Of a stretch of DNA of 64,000 nt, positions 1 to 9,111 are shown piece by piece. The translations under genes and the position numbers were made by a program. The DNA lies in the NCBI GenBank assembly GCA_015689645.1, contig WVSM01000010.1, forward strand, positions 1 through 64,000, given 5' to 3'. The notes beneath the pieces are model-generated. The model had not been told where the DNA came from. It worked only from the letters and a program-made list of their open reading frames with translations, and made no database searches. This DNA comes from Rhodobacterales bacterium HKCCE4037 (lineage in GTDB: Bacteria; Pseudomonadota; Alphaproteobacteria; Rhodobacterales; Rhodobacteraceae). Each line of letters opens with the position of its first letter. Position 1 is the stretch's first letter.

Positions 1-333
1 CGCTCCCGGCCGCGCGCTGCCAGGTTGGCCTCCGGCTAGGCGCGCGACAGGGTTTGCGTCGGCTGCGCCGTCGCCCGGGGGCTCTGCCCCCACCGCCTTC
101 GGCGGCTCCCCCGGAGGTTTTTCTGGCAAGATGAAAGGGGGGCGCCGGTCCCTGTTTCATCTTGCTCGAGAAACTCCCGCCGGAGGCTGCGCATCGCTCG
201 CCACAAGCGCAACGGTGAACCGGGGCAGGGTGCCGGACACAGGGCATCGCGCCCGCGTGAGCGGGCGCGCCCGGTCCGCCAGGTGGCGCGTGCAGGCTCT
301 TGCCTGCGCGGGCATCGGCGGATCGCACTGCTC
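1..333. other. Non-coding left edge with GC-rich hairpins
   Basis: No reading frame here has a convincing ribosome-binding site or a recognisable product. The stretch holds two perfect hairpins, at 77-91 (6-bp stem, loop TCT) and 93-105 (5-bp stem, loop TTC), followed by a conserved-looking tail. The remainder shows nothing I can name. It lies beyond the 3' end of the cupin gene. Confidence 0.55.
77..137 (+). repeat. GC-rich hairpin intergenic element, copy 1
   Basis: The order is a G-run/C-run hairpin, a second hairpin, a C-rich run with GGAG, a T-rich patch, then CTGGCAAGATGAAA. A related arrangement (hairpin, C-run, GAG, ATATTT, CCGGAACAAAGATG) occurs in opposite orientation at 16678-16740. 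I infer a family of intergenic elements of the kind scattered through Rhodobacteraceae genomes. Only two copies are in this window and they are diverged. Confidence 0.45.
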
Positions 334-753
334 TTAGCGCCGGGGAATGTCGAAGCCTTCAGGCGCCAGTGTGAAGCCGCCGAAGCGGAAGCCTGGCGAG
401 ACGGTGCAGGACACCAGCGTGAACGCCCCGGTGCTGCGCGCGGCCTGCCAATGGTCCTCCGGCACGATCATCTGCGGTGCGCCCTGCGACAGGTCGGGCG
501 TCAGCAGGTGGTCCACCGCCGGGCCGGCCTCGGTCCCGGCCATCGACAGGACCAGCGGCGCGCCCGCGTGGTAGAGCCAGATCTCCGTCGCATCGACCTT
601 GTGCCAATGGCTGCGCTCCCCCGCTTTCAGCAGGAAATAGATGCAGGTGCCGGTCGGTCGCCCCGCGTTCCCGGCCACCCATGTCTGGCGGTAGTGCCCG
701 CCTTCGGGGTGTGGCGCGAGGTTCAGCGTCGCGATGATCTCGTCCGCTGTCAT
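334..753 (-). CDS. Cupin superfamily protein (DUF985 family)
   Basis: The product is a 139-aa single-domain protein. The N-terminal PHPEGGHYRQ box (about residues 15-23) and the segment SHWHKVDATEIW (about 48-59) with His49, His51 and Glu57 are typical of DUF985 cupins, which form a small beta-barrel. The biochemical role of most members is unknown, so no reaction is assigned. The ATG overlaps the TGA of the upstream alpha/beta-hydrolase/LuxR gene by 4 bp, so the two should be translationally coupled. The length is normal for the family. An in-frame extension upstream of this ATG lies inside the neighbouring gene and was rejected. Confidence 0.85.
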   Translation of the reverse strand: MTADEIIATLNLAPHPEGGHYRQTWVAGNAGRPTGTCIYFLLKAGERSHWHKVDATEIWLYHAGAPLVLSMAGTEAGPAVDHLLTPDLSQGAPQMIVPEDHWQAARSTGAFTLVSCTVSPGFRFGGFTLAPEGFDIPRR

Positions 754-1775
754 CGCCCGGCCTTCCGCATCGCCTCGGCCCGGGTCGCGACGCCGAGCTT
801 GGCGAAGATGTGGGTCGCGTGGTTGCGCACTGTCTTCTCCGACAGATCCAGCGCCCGGGCGATCTGCTTGTTGGATTGGGCCTCGCAGATCAGCGACAGG
901 ATTTCCGCCTCGCGGGGCGTCAGTTCCTCCGCCGGGGCGTCCAGCCCGGCCCGCGCCAGCACTTCGCGTGCGAAGATGTCCCATGCCGGTTCATCCGCCT
1001 GCAGGATGTGATTGGCAGACGGCAGCGAGATGAAATCGGCTTCCGGCAGGTGGCGGGCGAGGAAATGACCCTCGGAAACCGGCACCACCGCATCGTCTTC
1101 GGCATGGAAGATCAGCACCGGCGCGGTCACGTTGGCGAGGCAGGCGGTCGCGTCGACCTCCGCACGGGCCAGCAGCAGGGTCGTCGCCGCCTCGGGCGTG
1201 GTCGTGCGCTGGCAGAGCTCGCTCATCCAGGCCAGCCGCTCCGCATCGCCATCGGGCACGAAGCGCGCCATGAACAGGTCGCGGAACGCCGGGTTGCCCT
1301 CGTTGAAGCCCTGCCGCAGCACCTCGATGATCGCCCGGTTCAGCGCGGCTTTCTGCGGATCGCCCCGGTGGTCCGCGCCGCGCACGAACCCTCCGCAGAG
1401 CACGATCAGCGCCACGTCTTCCGGGTAGCGCGCAGCATAGGCGAGGGCCGTGCTCGCGCCCTGGCTCATGGCGAGCAGGGTGAAGGGGCGCGGCACGGCG
1501 GAGGCCTCCACCACCGCGCGCAGATCGCCGACCCAGGTTTCCACGCCGAGCGCACCGATGTCGCGGTCCGACAGGCCGCAGCCGCGCTCGTCGTAGCGCA
1601 GGTAATCGAAATGGGTCTCAAGGAAAGCCGTCTGATGCGCCCAGATCGGGCTTTCGCGGTCGTAGTCCAGATGCGTCAGCCATGTCGCGGCCTTGACCAG
1701 CGGCGGACCCGAGCCCGACCGCCGCCACGCCAGCGCGGTCCCGTCAGAGGCCTTTGCGAACCGCACGCCCTGCAT
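750..1775 (-). CDS. Alpha/beta-hydrolase fold protein fused to a C-terminal LuxR-type HTH
   Basis: The product is 341 aa with two parts. Residues 1-275 form an alpha/beta-hydrolase domain with a nucleophile elbow AMSQG (Ser104), an acidic candidate in HAEDD (Asp227/228) and a histidine in SANHI (His256), so a complete catalytic triad appears present. Residues 285-341 form a LuxR/GerE helix-turn-helix beginning LTPREAEIL. Such fusions are known as regulators in proteobacteria, where the hydrolase part may sense or process a ligand; the ligand here is unknown. The elbow has Ala where the GxSxG motif usually has Gly. The start lies 13 bp from a tandem pair of perfect palindromes (1789-1844), which suggests autoregulation. 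The cupin gene overlaps its stop. Confidence 0.88.
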   Translation of the reverse strand: MQGVRFAKASDGTALAWRRSGSGPPLVKAATWLTHLDYDRESPIWAHQTAFLETHFDYLRYDERGCGLSDRDIGALGVETWVGDLRAVVEASAVPRPFTLLAMSQGASTALAYAARYPEDVALIVLCGGFVRGADHRGDPQKAALNRAIIEVLRQGFNEGNPAFRDLFMARFVPDGDAERLAWMSELCQRTTTPEAATTLLLARAEVDATACLANVTAPVLIFHAEDDAVVPVSEGHFLARHLPEADFISLPSANHILQADEPAWDIFAREVLARAGLDAPAEELTPREAEILSLICEAQSNKQIARALDLSEKTVRNHATHIFAKLGVATRAEAMRKAGR

Positions 1776-1788
1776 CTGCTCCCCCTTT

Positions 1789-1844
1789 TGTCCCGGCCCG
1801 TCCGGGACATTTCTTTCCTAAAGTGTCCCGGCCCGTCCGGGACA
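1789..1844. promoter_or_regulatory. Tandem identical 21-bp palindromes (putative operator)
   Basis: Two identical copies of TGTCCCGG-CCCGT-CCGGGACA lie at 1789-1809 and 1824-1844, each with perfect 8-bp arms and a 5-bp spacer. Their starts are 35 bp apart. A further half-site CGGGACA is at 1859-1865. They fill the gap between the hydrolase/LuxR gene and the divergent 45-aa ORF. Dimeric LuxR-type HTH proteins bind dyads of about this size, so the adjacent regulator is the natural candidate, by inference. Confidence 0.75.
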
Positions 1845-1964
1845 GCTTTCGCACCAATCGGGACATCTGCCCGATAGAGGCGCGCAGCCCGGTTCCGCAT
1901 CCTCAGTGTCATGGGAGCCGGGGCAACAAATCAAGGCCCGGCAGCCCCCCCGAAGGAGACTGAC

Positions 1965-2102
1965 ATGACATTCCGCCCCACCAGCCGGTTCGACCTGCCC
2001 CGCAGCCGCAAGACCCCCGCCGACGAGATCGCCCGCCACACCGATGCGAAAGAGCGGCGGGACATCGCCCGCCGCCCACACGCGCCGCGTGTCTGGCTCT
2101 AG
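1965..2102 (+). CDS. Small basic protein of unknown function (45 aa)
   Basis: This 45-aa ORF is rich in arginine and lysine and has no transmembrane segment or recognised domain. A strong Shine-Dalgarno AAGGAGA at 1953-1959 lies 5 bp before the ATG, which is the main reason to call it. It is divergent from the hydrolase/LuxR regulator, with the tandem palindromes between them, so it may be a target of that regulator. It ends 4 bp before the stop of the convergent flotillin gene. An upstream in-frame ATG exists but has no ribosome-binding site. Confidence 0.6.
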   Translation: MTFRPTSRFDLPRSRKTPADEIARHTDAKERRDIARRPHAPRVWL

Positions 2103-2106
2103 GCCC

Positions 2107-3819
2107 TTACTCCGGGCGCGCGTCCTCCTGCGGGGCCGCGCCGTTGGCCGAAGACGCCGCGGCCGGCGGGTCGATCGCGTCGGGCGCCGTCCGCTTGGGT
2201 CGGTTCTTCAGCGCGCTATCGGCCAGCCCCTCGAACCCGTCTTCGAGGCTCAGGCCCAATTCGTCGCCGAGCTTGCGGAGCGCGGGCATCTGGACGGCCA
2301 TGCCCATGATCGAGTCGAGCGCCTGGTTGACCACCGGCTTGTCGCCCGCCGAGGCGCCGTTGCCGCCGCCCGTGCCGGCGCCGAGGCCTCCGACCTGGTG
2401 GATCTTGATCGAATCGATCTTCTCGACCGGCTTGACCATCTGTTCCATGATCGCCGGGATCGCCTCGATCCGCGCCATGTCGATCTTCATGGCGACGATC
2501 TGTTCGCTCAGCGCGTTCTCGGCCTCGGTGATGGCGCGTTTGCCTTCCGCTTCGGCCAGCATGTCCTTCTTCTTGGCCTCGGCGCGGATGGAGATGGCGT
2601 CGGCATCGGCCTGCGCCTCCTCGCGGCGGGCATCGGCGCGGTCCTGCGCGGCGGCCTTCTCGGCCTCGGCGGCGACCCGGATGCGCGTGGCTTCGCGTTC
2701 CGCCTCGCGGGCGGCTTCGATCAGAGCGATCTGCTTGACGCGTTCGGCCTCGGCCACCTGGCGGGCGGTCTGCACGGCCTCGGTCGCCTTGGTGGCTTCC
2801 GCGCGGGCGAGGTCTGCCGACGCGCGCGCCCGGCTTTCTTCCTCGGACTTCTGCTGGATGATGATCTGGCGTTCCTGCTCGGCCACCTCCAACTCGCGTT
2901 CCTTGGTGATCTCGGCCTCGCGGATCTTGCGTTCGCGAGCGATCTCGGCGGCGCGGACCTGTTCCTCGCGGGCGATCCGGGCGCGTTCGGTCTCGCGCAT
3001 CGAATCCTCGCGGCGGGCGGCGATCTCGGCCTGCTGCGCGGCCTTCATCGTCTCGATCTGCTGGACCTGCGCGATGGCGGCCTGCTCTTCATCCTGCGCG
3101 ATGGCGAGCTTCTGGCGTTCGGCTTCCATCGCGGCGCGGCGCACGGCGACCTCGGCCTCGGCGTCGATCTCGGCGCGTTCCTTCTTGGACTTCGCGATCA
3201 CCTCGGCGAGTTTGCGCATGCCGACAGCGTTGAACGCGTTGTTCTCGTCGAGGCTTTCGAACGGCGTCTGGTCGAGCGCGGTCAGCGACACCGATTCCAG
3301 CGACAGGCCGTTCTTCAGCAGGTCCTCGGAAATCGCGTTCTGCACCTGCTGCACGAAGTCCGAGCGGTTTTCATGCAGGCTGTCCATCGTCATCTTCGCG
3401 GCCACAGCGCGCAGGCCGTCGATCAGTTTGCCTTCGATCATCTCGCGCAGCTGGTCCACGTAGAAGGTGCGGTCGCCAAGCGTCTGGGCGGCGCGCGCGA
3501 TGCCCTCCTCGTTGGCCATGACCGAGACGTAGAATTCCACGCCCACGTCGACGCGCATCCGGTCCTGGGTGATCAGCGCGCCTTCGCCGGTGCGTTTCAC
3601 CTCCAGCCGCAGGGTCTTCATGTTCACGGGGCTGATTTCATGCAGCAGCGGGATCACGATCGTGCCGCCGTCCATGATGACCTTCTTGCCGCCGGCACCT
3701 GTCTTGACCAGCGCCACCTCGCGCGTCGTGCGCTTGTAGAGCCGCCCGACCACCAGCCCGATCATGACCAGCACCGCGATGACGGCGATGACGATTATTC
3801 CCAGGAATCCGAGTTCCAT
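2107..3819 (-). CDS. Flotillin-family membrane scaffold protein (YqiK/FloT-like)
   Basis: The product is 570 aa. One N-terminal transmembrane segment (about residues 5-26) is followed by a Band7/SPFH domain (about 28-190) and a long Glu/Ala/Arg-rich coiled coil (about 200-460). A glycine-rich linker and a C-terminal tail complete it. This is the standard flotillin architecture; the family organises membrane microdomains and forms large oligomers at the inner membrane. It lies 60 bp downstream of the YqiJ-like gene on the same strand, matching the yqiJ-yqiK pair of other bacteria. Its coiled-coil composition produces a long spurious open frame on the other strand. Confidence 0.92.
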   Translation of the reverse strand: MELGFLGIIVIAVIAVLVMIGLVVGRLYKRTTREVALVKTGAGGKKVIMDGGTIVIPLLHEISPVNMKTLRLEVKRTGEGALITQDRMRVDVGVEFYVSVMANEEGIARAAQTLGDRTFYVDQLREMIEGKLIDGLRAVAAKMTMDSLHENRSDFVQQVQNAISEDLLKNGLSLESVSLTALDQTPFESLDENNAFNAVGMRKLAEVIAKSKKERAEIDAEAEVAVRRAAMEAERQKLAIAQDEEQAAIAQVQQIETMKAAQQAEIAARREDSMRETERARIAREEQVRAAEIARERKIREAEITKERELEVAEQERQIIIQQKSEEESRARASADLARAEATKATEAVQTARQVAEAERVKQIALIEAAREAEREATRIRVAAEAEKAAAQDRADARREEAQADADAISIRAEAKKKDMLAEAEGKRAITEAENALSEQIVAMKIDMARIEAIPAIMEQMVKPVEKIDSIKIHQVGGLGAGTGGGNGASAGDKPVVNQALDSIMGMAVQMPALRKLGDELGLSLEDGFEGLADSALKNRPKRTAPDAIDPPAAASSANGAAPQEDARPE

Positions 3820-3879
3820 ACCATGTCCTTCCTCTATGTCGCGCCCGAAGGGGCAGGGCGCCGTTCAATCAAGTCGTCT

Positions 3880-4599
3880 CTAAAGCGGGATCAGCCGGAA
3901 GCCGCCCGTCGGCCTGTGGCGCAGCACCAGAACCTCGGTGCCTTCCACGATCTCATCGGTGTCGCGCATCGGCTCGGCGCGCAGGTAATGAATGTTGCCG
4001 TAGCGGTCGGCGACGCGGACCTCCGCCGGGTTGCCCCGCCGCGCCGTGCCCTGCGTCACCAGCCCGTGCCGACGCCCGAGCGTGCGGGTCGAGACCGACT
4101 GGCTTTCGGTCTTCGGCAAAAGCCGCGCGAAAAGTGTGCCGAACTGCCCGGTGAACCACAAAGCGGCGGCACCACAGGGGATCACCGCGTACCAGACGTT
4201 CAGCGCCCGGCCCGACAGCGACAAGGCCGTGCCCTGCAACGCGATGCCTGCCACGCCGAACGCCATCAACAACGTCGCCAGCCAGATCAGCGTCGGTATC
4301 TTGCCAAGCCCCAGCCAGCTGAGCGGTGACGATCCGCCGGCATCGGCCACCGGCGCCTCCGCCTCGAATTCCTCGACCGCCAGCTCGAACTCGCCCGGAT
4401 CCACGTCGAACCCGTCAAGCTCCACGTCGAGGTCCACGTCGGCCCCGTCACCCACGTCGAATTCCACCTCCGCATCGCCATCGCCGATCAGCGATGCGCC
4501 AAGCAAAAGCAGGATGATCTCAAGGGCCAGCAGGCCGAAGAGCAGCGCCAGCGATACGGTAAAGGGCACGAATGGCCCGGACAGAAGGATGTCGAGCAT
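3880..4599 (-). CDS. YqiJ-like membrane protein with C-terminal OB-fold
   Basis: The product is 239 aa. A first hydrophobic segment lies at about 8-36, followed by a strongly acidic Asp/Glu-rich stretch (about 40-85), two further membrane helices (about 103-160) and a soluble C-terminal region of the NfeD/YqiJ OB-fold type (about 175-239, with VTQGTARRGNPAEVRVADRY). Proteins of this class are co-encoded with flotillins and are thought to act with them in the membrane. The acidic stretch is unusually long and repetitive. The palindromic site at 4619-4636 is 20 bp upstream of the start and may control the pair. Confidence 0.8.
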   Translation of the reverse strand: MLDILLSGPFVPFTVSLALLFGLLALEIILLLLGASLIGDGDAEVEFDVGDGADVDLDVELDGFDVDPGEFELAVEEFEAEAPVADAGGSSPLSWLGLGKIPTLIWLATLLMAFGVAGIALQGTALSLSGRALNVWYAVIPCGAAALWFTGQFGTLFARLLPKTESQSVSTRTLGRRHGLVTQGTARRGNPAEVRVADRYGNIHYLRAEPMRDTDEIVEGTEVLVLRHRPTGGFRLIPL

Positions 4600-4618
4600 T
4601 ATCTCAATGGTCTATGAA

Positions 4619-4636
4619 TGTATACAAGTGTATACC
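4619..4636. promoter_or_regulatory. GTATAC-doublet operator-like site upstream of yqiJ-flotillin
   Basis: The 18-mer TGTATACAAGTGTATACC contains two GTATAC hexamers with centres 10 bp apart, one helical turn. It matches 14 of 18 positions of the palindrome at 49404-49421. GntR-family (FCD-type) regulators often bind GTATAC-centred sites, so a regulator of that class is possible. None is encoded nearby. Confidence 0.5.
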
Positions 4637-4759
4637 GAATATGGGCGCTCTCCGGCCCGTTGCAAGGGGCGCGCATCCCGAAGGACGCACGGGGCAACGA
4701 TTACGGGCCGTCCCGCATAAAGCAACTGCGTGATTCCCTGACTTTCGCCGGAAATCGGC

Positions 4760-6654
<1,895 letters not shown>

Positions 6655-6659
6655 TCATG

Positions 6660-7520
6660 TCAGCCCGTGACTTTCCGCTCCCGCCACAGCGTATAAAGCC
6701 CGGTGCCGATCACGATGCCCGCGCCCACCAGCGTCCAGAGGTCGGGGCGCTCGCCAAAGACCAGAAGCGCAAGGATCAGGGCGAAGACCAGCCGCGTGTA
6801 GCGAAAGGGCGTGACCACGGCGATCTCGCCCACCCGCATCGCGGCGGTGATCGTGTAGTAGGCCACCAGCGCCGACAGCAGCGCGCCGACGAGGAAAGCC
6901 CATGCCGTGCCTTCCGGCATCACGAATTCGCGGCTCACCCCAAGGATGATGAGGCCCGACAGGCCGACCGCGACGAAGCCCCAGGCCGACAGCAGGTGGT
7001 TCGACACTTCGCGGGGCATCATGCGGGTCGCAAGGTCGCGGCCCACCAGCCCCAGCGTCGCGCCCACGGCCCAGAGGCTGTTGACGTCGAAGCCCGCCAT
7101 GCCGGGCCGCACGATGATGAGAACACCGAAAAGCCCGATCGCGATGGCGAGCCAGCGTTTCCAGCCCACGTCCGCGCCTAGGAACAGTGCCGCCCCCAGC
7201 GTCACCAGCAGCGGGTTGGCCTGGATGATCGCGGCCATAAGTGACAGGTCGATCAGGTCGAGCGCGGTGACGAAACACACGGTGCTCAGGACTTCCGAGC
7301 AAAGCCGCAGCCAGAAGGCGGGCCGGAACAGCGTGGGCTCGAACAGCCTCTCGCCCCGCGCCTTGGTCCAGAGGCCATAGACCAGCGCGCCGCCGATGCC
7401 GAAAAAGGCGATGACCTGGCCGATGGGCAGGGTGATAAGCGAGAGCTTGATGAACGTGTCCGCGAGCGCGAAGCCGAGCATCGCCAGCGTCATCCATCCC
7501 ATGCCCTTGAGGTTGTCCAT
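6660..7520 (-). CDS. DMT superfamily (EamA) transporter
   Basis: The product is 286 aa with about ten hydrophobic segments in two EamA repeats, the hallmark of drug/metabolite transporters of the inner membrane. The second repeat ends with a typical FGERPDLWTLVGAGIVIGTGLY segment followed by a positively charged tail. The substrate is unknown; family members export metabolites or take up small organics. It lies downstream of the Mur/Fur gene on the same strand but 150 bp away, so co-transcription is uncertain. A second, only distantly similar EamA permease lies at 8202. Confidence 0.88.
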   Translation of the reverse strand: MDNLKGMGWMTLAMLGFALADTFIKLSLITLPIGQVIAFFGIGGALVYGLWTKARGERLFEPTLFRPAFWLRLCSEVLSTVCFVTALDLIDLSLMAAIIQANPLLVTLGAALFLGADVGWKRWLAIAIGLFGVLIIVRPGMAGFDVNSLWAVGATLGLVGRDLATRMMPREVSNHLLSAWGFVAVGLSGLIILGVSREFVMPEGTAWAFLVGALLSALVAYYTITAAMRVGEIAVVTPFRYTRLVFALILALLVFGERPDLWTLVGAGIVIGTGLYTLWRERKVTG

Positions 7521-7642
7521 TCCGGCTCCGGTTTTTCGCGAGGTAGGGGCCGGACAGAGGGCCGGCCTTCTTCGCGTGTCAGAGGGTTAAGATTTGGTAA
7601 ACGGAAATATGAATATCTTTAGAAAACAGATGCATAAAGGAA

Positions 7643-7658
7643 TGTGCAAGCGTGCACA
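7643..7658. promoter_or_regulatory. Inverted repeat TGTGCA-AGCG-TGCACA
   Basis: A perfect 6-bp-arm palindrome lies 15 bp past the mur/fur stop and about 120 bp before the EamA permease on the same strand. No T-run follows it, so an operator is more likely than a terminator. The binding protein is unknown. Confidence 0.35.
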
Positions 7659-7673
7659 AATCGGCGCGCCGCC

Positions 7674-8087
7674 CTATTTCCGCTTGATCGGCACCCCGTA
7701 CAATTCCAGCCGGTGGCCCTTCAGCCGGTAGCCCAGTTTTTCGGCGATCTTCTCCTGAAGCGCCTCGATTTCCGGGTCCACGAACTCGATGACCTCGCCC
7801 GAATTCATGTCGATCAGGTGGTCGTGGTGGTCGCGCTCCGCATCCTCGTAGCGTGCCCGCCCGTCGCCGAATTCCAGCTTCTCCAGGATGCCCGCCTCCT
7901 CGAACAGCTTCACCGTCCGGTAGACCGTCGCGATGGAGATTTTCGGGTCGACAGCACTGGCCCGCGCGTAGAGTTCTTCCACGTCCGGATGGTCGTCCGA
8001 TCCCTCCAGAACCCGCGCGATAACCCGGCGCTGCTCGGTCATCCGCAGGCCTTTCTGCGCGCAGCGGGCTTCGATCGTGTCGCTCAT
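7674..8087 (-). CDS. Fur-family metal regulator of the alphaproteobacterial Mur/Fur type
   Basis: The product is 137 aa: a winged helix (about residues 10-75) with ISIATVYRTVKLFEEAGI and a dimerisation domain with the metal-binding HHDHLID (His87, His88, His90). In place of the zinc-binding CxxC of classical Fur it has MNSGEVIEF; the only cysteine is Cys9. That is typical of Mur, the manganese-responsive Fur paralogue of Rhodobacterales and Rhizobiales, though iron control cannot be excluded. The start MSDT was chosen because GGAGAG lies 6 bp upstream; a longer in-frame start lacks such a site. It is divergent from an EamA permease gene. Confidence 0.9.
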   Translation of the reverse strand: MSDTIEARCAQKGLRMTEQRRVIARVLEGSDDHPDVEELYARASAVDPKISIATVYRTVKLFEEAGILEKLEFGDGRARYEDAERDHHDHLIDMNSGEVIEFVDPEIEALQEKIAEKLGYRLKGHRLELYGVPIKRK

Positions 8088-8201
8088 CTGGGTCTCTCCG
8101 GCCTCTCGAACGGGGTGCTTTGGCGTCATATTGGATTTGCCCCCGCCTTGACACCCCCCACGGCCCGTGACTTCTGCGAAAGCGGAAGAGAGGGACAGAA
8201 C

Positions 8202-9095
8202 ATGGAGAAAAAGCCGCGCATCGACGCGTTCGGGGCGATCTCGCTGACGTGCTTCGCGATCGTGCTGGCCTTCAACCAGGTTGTCATCAAGGTCGTGAAC
8301 GACGGCTTGCAGCCGGTGTTCTTCGCCGGCCTCCGCTCCGTCGGCGGCGCGCTCCTGATCTACGCGTGGATGCGATTTCGCGGCGTGAGGCTGAGCCTGC
8401 CCGCCAACACGATCCTGCCCGGCCTCGCCATGGGCACGCTTTTCGCGGTCGAATTCATCTGCCTTTTCCTCGCGCTCGACCTGACAACGGTCACGCGCAG
8501 TTCGGTGATTTTCTACACCATGCCGATGTGGATGGCGCTCGGCGCGCATGTGTTCATCCCCGGCGACCGCCTGACGGCGCGCAAATCGGCCGGGCTGGTG
8601 CTGGCCTTCGCGGGCGTCGTCGTGGCGTTGACGATGCGGGGCGACAGTGGCGAGGCCTCGCTGGCGGGTGACCTGCTGGCGCTTGCGGGTGCACTGGGGT
8701 GGGCCGGGCTGGCGCTTCTGGCGCGGGGATCAGCACTCCGCGAGGTGCGGCCGGAGGTGCAGTTGCTCTGGCAGCTGGTGATCTCGGCGCCGATCCTGTT
8801 GCTGGCGGCGCTGTTCTTCGGGCCGCTGTTGCGCGAGCCGGAATTGATCCATTGGGCCGGGCTGGTGTTCCAGATCGTTGTGATCGTCTCGGCCGGGTTC
8901 CTGTTCTGGCTCTGGCTGCTGTCGATCTACCCGCCGAGTTCAGTGGCGGCGTTCTCCTTCCTCTCGCCGGTCTTCGGCGTGCTTCTGGGATGGCTCCTGC
9001 TTGGCGAGGCCGTGGGATCGGGCGTGTGGATCGCCTTGGCGCTGGTCTGTGGCGGGCTGATCCTCGTCAACCGTCCACCGCGACAGAAGCTCTAG
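8202..9095 (+). CDS. DMT superfamily (EamA) transporter
   Basis: The product is 297 aa with ten predicted membrane segments in two EamA halves. A purine-rich GAGAGGGA sits about 7 bp upstream of the ATG, which decides the start. The last helices contain SSVAAFSFLSPVFGVLLGW, a typical EamA signature region. The transported compound is unknown. It is divergent from the Mur/Fur gene, with about 114 bp between the starts, and converges on selO with only 16 bp between the stops. Metal-dependent control through the shared promoter region is possible but no clear operator is visible. Confidence 0.9.
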   Translation: MEKKPRIDAFGAISLTCFAIVLAFNQVVIKVVNDGLQPVFFAGLRSVGGALLIYAWMRFRGVRLSLPANTILPGLAMGTLFAVEFICLFLALDLTTVTRSSVIFYTMPMWMALGAHVFIPGDRLTARKSAGLVLAFAGVVVALTMRGDSGEASLAGDLLALAGALGWAGLALLARGSALREVRPEVQLLWQLVISAPILLLAALFFGPLLREPELIHWAGLVFQIVVIVSAGFLFWLWLLSIYPPSSVAAFSFLSPVFGVLLGWLLLGEAVGSGVWIALALVCGGLILVNRPPRQKL

Positions 9096-9111
9096 TCTAT
9101 ACCAAAGTCGG

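Noticed and set aside
2044-4329. 761-codon open frame opposite the flotillin and YqiJ-like genes
   Set aside because: It is a mirror of the Glu/Ala/Arg-rich coiled coil in GC-rich DNA, has no family features, and the opposite strand encodes a clear flotillin.
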